This document shows positions 45,601-49,939 of a stretch of DNA of 49,939 nucleotides, piece after piece. Made by a program: the position numbers and the translations under genes. Source of the stretch: Parachlorella kessleri (Eukaryota > Chlorophyta > Trebouxiophyceae > Chlorellales > Chlorellaceae). The number at the start of each line of letters is the position of its first letter. Positions within the stretch are counted from its first letter, which is position 1. The notes under the pieces were generated by a model that saw only the letters and a list, made by a program, of their open reading frames with translations, was not told the DNA's origin and did no database searches. Location: the NCBI GenBank assembly GCA_001598975.1, contig BBXU01000910.1, forward strand, positions 1 through 49,939. The letters are read 5' to 3'.

Positions 45601-46495
45601 TCTTCCATGGAGGAGACAAACGGATAGCAGATGATGCAAAGCAGGCACAGCAAGGCCGGTCAGGCAAAACAACAAGTGCCTCACCTGGGGCTGGCCCAGA
45701 AGTTGACCTGGCTGACCCCCATGTGGTGTAAGAGCTGGGGAGTGTCAATGTCAGCTAGCAGGCCACGCAGCGGGCCAGGCTGCAGGCCTTTCCTGTCACT
45801 GCCGGGAACACATATGGGGCACTGGGCCAGGTACGCAAACAGCTGTGAAGGGCCCTTTGGGTCCAGGCCTGGAGCTGCGCAGTCTGGCACAGTGCCAGGT
45901 CGCATGGGAGACGGCTGGGGAGACCCTGCAAGGTCGAGCGTCCCTCCCAGGAACTCTGCAAAGCTGCACTCCAGCAGCATCAGGTGTTGCATGTCGCCCA
46001 CAAAGCGCTGCTGTCGGGATATCATCACCTGCACGTCACGGGCTTGTCAACCTGGGGCCCTGGCCAACCCAGGCAGGCAGGGTGACGACATAGACCATGC
46101 CCAGTGCCAGCGGGGGCAGGTTCTATGCAGACAACATCGTAGGGCTGAAGATACCTTCCGTGTTGCTGCTCACCTGCACCCTAGCAGTGCCGCAGAGGTC
46201 TGTAAGGCGACTGAGGCCTGCTGGCCCTCTCCACAGCTGCAGGGCAGGCCAGTGCCCAGCAATGCCTGCACTCAAAGTCATCACCGCAGTTCAGGCAAAA
46301 ACTGGCTCCAAAAGCCACACCCAACCGGAAAGCCGGCTGCTGCCACACGCAACGAGGCGTGCGAGCCCAACCTGGCAAGAAGACGGGATCCTGCCCCAAG
46401 GCCACATCCTCCACTTGTGCGCCAACCATGTCGTGCAGCGTCACACCAGACCAATGGATTGTGCCTGCTTGCATAGACCTGTTCGGCTGCCACAC
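42631..46495 (-). CDS. JmjC-domain 2-oxoglutarate/Fe(II) oxygenase (JMJ32-like) with long C-terminal extension
   Basis: Exons that join in frame: 46236-46174, 46028-45685, 45406-45175, 44907-44783, 44532-43448, 42809-42631 (675 residues plus an unresolved N-terminus). The core resembles plant JMJ32 (At3g45880 type): [11 protein letters not shown], an [10 protein letters not shown] block, a long D/P-rich insert, VNFWASP, the iron ligands H and D in [10 protein letters not shown], a [10 protein letters not shown] block, the third ligand H in [12 protein letters not shown], and AVNFWWES followed by [11 protein letters not shown]. Members hydroxylate or demethylate proteins such as histones. The 1,085-base exon then adds about 360 mostly disordered residues rich in A, Q, G and P. 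The first exon is not settled: a candidate ATG at 46493-46495 starts a frame reaching [14 protein letters not shown], but its donor leaves the wrong phase for the next exon. Confidence 0.75.
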
Positions 46496-46516
46496 ATGTC
46501 AAATGATGTGGGTGCG

Positions 46517-46560
46517 CCCCCCCCTACCCCCCCCCCCCCCCACCACCACCACCACCACCA
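46517..46560 (+). repeat. Poly-C tract and (CCA)n microsatellite
   Basis: Two long runs of C interrupted by 'ta', followed by about six CAC/ACC triplets. It is a simple-sequence repeat upstream of the JmjC gene, and sequencing error is likely in such a tract. Confidence 0.85.
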
Positions 46561-46650
46561 AGCTTGGTGTCACAGCCTGAGAAGAAGAAGAGATGCCGTG
46601 GACATGCGCAGGGGGCTGCTCCATGAGTTCCAATATATTGGAATTGGTAT

Positions 46651-46702
46651 GGGTGGCAGGTAGCTGGGCTGTACCAACAGAACTGGATGCAGAATGCGCC
46701 TG
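46651..46702 (+). repeat. Dispersed repeat copy 5 (shortened)
   Basis: It begins gggtggcaggtag, then ctgggctgtaccaacagaac and tggatgcagaatgcgcc. It matches the copy at 20565-20636 but lacks about 18 central bases. Confidence 0.5.
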
Positions 46703-46986
46703 AATCGTGCCTTGAACTGATTAGTATACCATGAGCATACTTGCTATTGCCATACATGCAACTCCTCCCCTAGTTCCTCATTGCCGGACTGGATGTGGCA
46801 CAGGAAGCTTGCCACCACAGGGATGTCAGCATGGAGAGAAGCAGCGCAAAACTGGAGCCCTTTCATACAGCAGGTGCTGGCAGCCGCCGGGGAGGAACTT
46901 GTCAAGCAGTTGACCCAAAGGATGGGAGCTCAAGCTCTCTTTTTACTCTCAATGCCGCTAGCCCACGCGATTTGCCTATGTCCATG

Positions 46987-46991
46987 TTACA
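46987..46991 (-). terminator. Candidate poly(A) signal, CP12
   Basis: TTACA on the plus strand (TGTAA in the transcript), about 395 bases past the CP12 stop. Confidence 0.4.
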
Positions 46992-47384
46992 CAACAGTAG
47001 GTAATCTTCTCGTGGGTTGCTAAAAGAATTTCTGAGCATCAAACAGCACTGGAACTTGCACAGGCTAGCAGTGGCGATAGATACACTTGGCGGCTTGGCT
47101 TGCCGATACACAGCAGCAACAACAACGGACGCCGGTGCGATACACTGGATCATTCAAACTGAAGATCAGACATGCCGCTCCCATCACGCAGGCAGCGCAG
47201 TGACGACGCCGAGTACTGCCCGCCCCGGCTGCCGTGGCCTCAAGGCCCACTACCCTCCATCTCCCACCACTGCTGCCTCCGCTTGCACAGTCGGGATCAT
47301 GGTACAAGGAGCAAGCCCTGGCCGCCATTGCAGTTCCGCATACAGGAGGTCTGCTGGCTGGCGATGCGCCGTCAAGCCGCCTCT

Positions 47385-48856
47385 TCAGTCGTCAAACACC
47401 CTGTGTGACAAAGGCAGAGAGGCGGTCACTGGTGCAGGGCAATATGAAACATGCATTATGATACCTGTCCCACGGCAACCGCTTAAGGAGATGGTATAGA
47501 TAGCTGGAGGCGAAACCTAGGCACATAATCCTTTAACTGACAACTCAGGTCACAAATTACACCTTCAAAGCCAAGTATGAAGTACAAGTTGACCTGAAGT
47601 GGTCAGCTCTAGACACAGGGCAACCTTGAACCGACTTTCCAGAAGCAATTCAACCTCATGCTTGGGAGGCGTGCAAAATGCCTTCATGTCTGCTGCCTAG
47701 CAGCAATTAACAATGTCCGCGCCCTCCAGACAAAACTTCAGCTACAGGACAAAAACCCTCCTACGCCGCCTTCACCGTGGTTGGCCAGAATAGTCACCAA
47801 CCAGCGCAAGATGCACGGGCCCAAGACTGTGCCAGCATCCTGGCAGGCTGGCCCCGCTAACGACCCACCTGCACTCGTCCGCGTCGGGCTGGTCCTCGCA
47901 GTACTTCTCTGCAGCAGCGTGGCAAGTGTCAGACAAGGTCATGGCAGCCCCACAGCCAGCAACAGCCACGTCGACCACATTGCACTACAAACTGAGTGAG
48001 CGAGGCGCTCTGTGCAAAAGCCTACACCACCCCACCAAGAAGACGCATGTCGCACATCAGGTTTTGTACTACAGGCCGCCAGGCTCGCACACACCCAAAC
48101 ACAACTCCACCAGCCCGGACTAATTCGGAACTGACAGGCCCTGCCAGCAGGGTGCATAGCCACTTCCTCAAATCCAGCACTGCACCCACCAAGGGGGTCG
48201 ACAGAAGAGGGGTTGGCCTTTGCAGCGTCCTTTGCATGGGAGGCAGCAGCGGACAGCTCCTCAACAGTGTCCCAGGCGGCAGCGCTGCAGGCAGGAGTGA
48301 GCCAGCCGGTAACTCCTTTCCAACATGAAACACACTGCTGTGATGCCTGCCAGCGGCTGCCTAGCAACCCTAGCCTGCAGCCTTAGGCTTCGCAAGGTTC
48401 CTGAGTGCGGCGTCACGGCGGCCGTGGGGCCTGAATCGACGCCCCCGCTGCCCTCGTCGCAACCTCGACAGCACATGACGATCCATCCAGAGTAAAGCCA
48501 TGATCTGATGCCCATTTGTGTCGACGTCGGTGCCACCAAGGTGGCAGACATGGCCGAGGCATGAAACACTCACCACTCGCCAGTGTTACCACCAGCGCAC
48601 CTGCGCGCAGGAAAAGCAAAAATAGTTGAGGCAAGGCGTGCCTGGACCGAAGGAGGACTACCAAGGCCAGGCAGCACATGGAACTTGGTGTCTCTTACGT
48701 CTCCTCGGCGTCCTTAATAGCCTCCTGAATCGCAGACTTATCCGGGGCCGTCCCCCTGACAAACACCAGGCGGGGCTTAGCCTGGGCAGCTAGTGGGCGC
48801 CGGGCCACCTGGCTGGGCTTGGCAACCACCACGGGCTTGGACACAAGGGACGACAT
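47385..48856 (-). CDS. CP12: Chloroplast CP12, regulator of the Calvin cycle
   Basis: Five exons keep frame and give 111 residues: 48856-48699, 48600-48574, 48284-48190, 47908-47869, 47400-47385. CP12 is a small, mostly disordered protein that clamps phosphoribulokinase and glyceraldehyde-3-phosphate dehydrogenase into an inactive complex in the dark through two disulfide loops. All hallmarks are present: a transit-peptide-like start rich in S, V, K, R and A (about residues 1-35), the first cysteine pair in CAGGNTGEC (54 and 62), the core AAAWDTVEELSAAA, and the second pair in KYCEDQPDADEC (97 and 106) ending with VFDD. The exons are tiny. Exon 2 (27 bases) carries only the first cysteine loop. 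The last exon (16 bases) encodes VFDD and the stop. It is head to head with PYG7, another photosynthesis gene, with 239 bases between the start codons. Confidence 0.95.
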
Positions 48857-49095
48857 GCTGCTTAGGAAGCCAAATCTATGGAATTCAGAAACAGCGGCCG
48901 TCCAGAGACCATGCGCTCGTGGCTACCTTGTACCCAATCCAATCCGGGGACAAACAGCGGGCCTTAGCATGCTGAGAGCTCAGCTTGCAGGCCGAGCTGT
49001 CATCCTAAGATCTCCAAAGCAAACCGTTTGTGTTGTGCACAAGACTGCTCATACAGCACGTCCCACACATATTTGGTGCACCCCCAGTGTTAGAC
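48857..49095. promoter_or_regulatory. CP12/PYG7 divergent promoter region
   Basis: The 239 bases between the two start codons must carry the 5' ends of both genes. Both products act in chloroplast photosynthesis, so shared light control is plausible. No specific regulatory element was recognised. Confidence 0.4.
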
Positions 49096-49902
49096 ATGCA
49101 GCGCCTTGCTCGCATTTCGTGCCTGGACCCTTCTTGCAGAGGCTTGAGGCTCAAGCAACGCTTCATGGCACACCATCTCAACTTCCTGCGCCCCCTGGGT
49201 CTGAAAGCACCCCTTTCAGTGCCAGGTAAGAGTTGGAAGGGAGTTCGCAGAAGGGGAGGGATGTTGGGAATAGACACTTACTGGCCTTTTACTGGTGTCG
49301 TGGTGCCTTTCTTCTACTAGTTGAAGAAAACCTGCTCAGCGCTGAAACACTTGACTATGTCACACGGTGGTTGAAGGCCCTGCAACAGCTCCTGGTATGC
49401 AGTGCCGTGCCCACAGCGCCACAGCAGCAGCTGCCAACGGTCCTCCGTCGCAGCAAGAGCTGCGGCAGCGGCAGCAGCAGCGGAGCAGCTTGCCGATCTC
49501 CTAGCAAGCAGCAGCAGCAGCAGCAGCGGTACAGCAGGGGCGGCGGAGCTCCTGCTTGGGCAGCCGCTGTCCACACCCGCCGCCCTGGCCGCCGCCGCAG
49601 CGCAGCCCTTGTTTGACCTGGGGGAGGGGCTGGAGACCCCCGTCCAGCTGCTGTACCTTGTCTCCCTCCTGGGCTTCCTGGTGGTGGGCGCCTTCCTGGT
49701 TGTGCGCCAGGTGCTGATCCGGCGGGAGCTGGAGGAGGCTGCCAAGGTGCTGGGGGAGCGGGTGCGCGCCAACGAGGCGACCGCGGAGGACTACTTTGAG
49801 CTGGGCGTGATCCTGCTGCGCAAGAAGCTGTTCACGCAGGCCACCAAGAACCTGGAGCGGGCCAAGAAGGGGTGGGAGGGGGAGCCGGAGGAGCTGGCGC
49901 AG
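49096..49902 (+). CDS. PYG7: PYG7/CGL71-like photosystem I assembly TPR protein (5' part)
   Basis: Two exons are visible, 49096-49225 and 49403-49902; the gene continues past the window after a donor (gtggga). Residues LLYLVSLLGFLVVGAFLVV form a membrane helix. It is followed by RELEEAAKVLGERVR, then the first TPR helix pair (AEDYFELGVILLRKKLFTQA, then TKNLERAKKGWEGEPEELAQ), which closely matches plant PYG7/Ycf37 and Chlamydomonas CGL71. These thylakoid proteins help assemble photosystem I. The N-terminus (MQRLARISCLDPS) is basic and serine-containing, as in chloroplast transit peptides. ATG at 49165 is an alternative in-frame start, but 49096 gives the longer targeting sequence. Before the helix there is an alanine tract and a serine run encoded by an AGC microsatellite (49509-49529). 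The exon 2 acceptor at 49402 matches the phase of exon 1. Confidence 0.85.
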
Positions 49903-49939
49903 GTGGGACACACAGACGCGGCGCGGGGTTGGGGTGTGG

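Larger units (their letters stand above)
46496..47384. other. Region between CP12 and the JmjC gene
   Basis: It contains a C-rich tract followed by CCA/CAC triplets (46517-46560), a dispersed repeat copy (46651-46702), and TTACA at 46987-46991, which fits the end of the CP12 transcript (3' UTR about 400 bases). The JmjC promoter should also lie here. A plus-strand frame near 46823 is discussed under findings. Confidence 0.4.

Noticed and set aside
45631..46476. 281-codon plus-strand frame
   Set aside because: It lies antisense to the JmjC core exons, which show family motifs. The plus frame has no domain and a composition typical of a shadow frame.
47172..47408. Plus-strand frame starting MPLPSRRQRSDDAEYCPPRL
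   Set aside because: It looked protein-like at first, but it overlaps the CP12 last exon and 3' UTR on the other strand and has no partner exon or family match.
1..49939. tRNA, rRNA, CRISPR arrays, bacterial operons or insertion sequences
   Set aside because: No cloverleaf with a TTCGA-type arm, no rRNA core sequence, no regularly spaced repeats and no transposase were seen. The gene structures are eukaryotic throughout.

Overview
The window looks like nuclear DNA of a green alga (Chlorophyta, core chlorophyte). Every confident gene is split by many short GT-AG introns whose acceptors mostly read ctgcag or ttgcag. Probable polyadenylation signals are TGTAA, the green-algal form. Several proteins are typical of the green lineage: a chloroplast CP12, a PYG7/CGL71-type photosystem I assembly factor, ascorbate peroxidase and a plant-type pyrimidine deaminase. 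Exon models were built by eye, requiring reading frame to be kept across each splice junction. Most close exactly, and open junctions are flagged in the entries.

Layout from left to right: (1) last exon of an ascorbate peroxidase (+); (2) a 12-exon gene (+, 1490-5976) for a protein of the prokaryotic cyclic 2,3-diphosphoglycerate synthetase/GTPase family; (3) a 12-exon RMND1/RMD1 (DUF155) membrane protein (-, 7083-11488); (4) a 24-exon KNL1/Spc105/Spc7-like kinetochore scaffold of about 1,539 residues (+, 12672-22047); (5) a PhoD-type alkaline phosphatase (-, 23319-29129); (6) a VTI1 Qb-SNARE with two competing last exons (-, 29942-31956); (7) Mediator subunit 20 (+, 32294-33782); (8) an unrecognised four-helix membrane protein (-, 34079-35160); (9) a KH + WW RNA-binding protein resembling the C1 subunit of the CHLAMY1 clock complex (-, 37603-40648); (10) a deaminase-only PyrD/RibD riboflavin enzyme (+, ending 42443); (11) a JMJ32-like JmjC oxygenase with a long disordered extension (-, 42631 to about 46495); (12) CP12 (-, 47385-48856); (13) the 5' part of PYG7/CGL71 (+, from 49096, cut by the window end).

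The genes do not form a single pathway or operon; this is an ordinary mixed nuclear neighbourhood. Two close head-to-head pairs (VTI1/MED20 and CP12/PYG7) could share promoters, and the second pair joins two photosynthesis genes. Several neighbours are tail-to-tail with 3' ends a few tens of bases apart or overlapping. No tRNA, rRNA, CRISPR array or intact transposon was recognised. A dispersed repeat of about 70 bp occurs in at least four copies, and there is one weak trace of a reverse transcriptase-like reading frame.

The most interesting signals are the duplicated SNARE-motif terminal exon in VTI1, a 27-base CP12 exon that encodes exactly one redox cysteine loop and could be skipped in frame, the intron-rich copy of a prokaryotic metabolic family, and the clear PP1-docking and MELT-like motifs in an algal KNL1.
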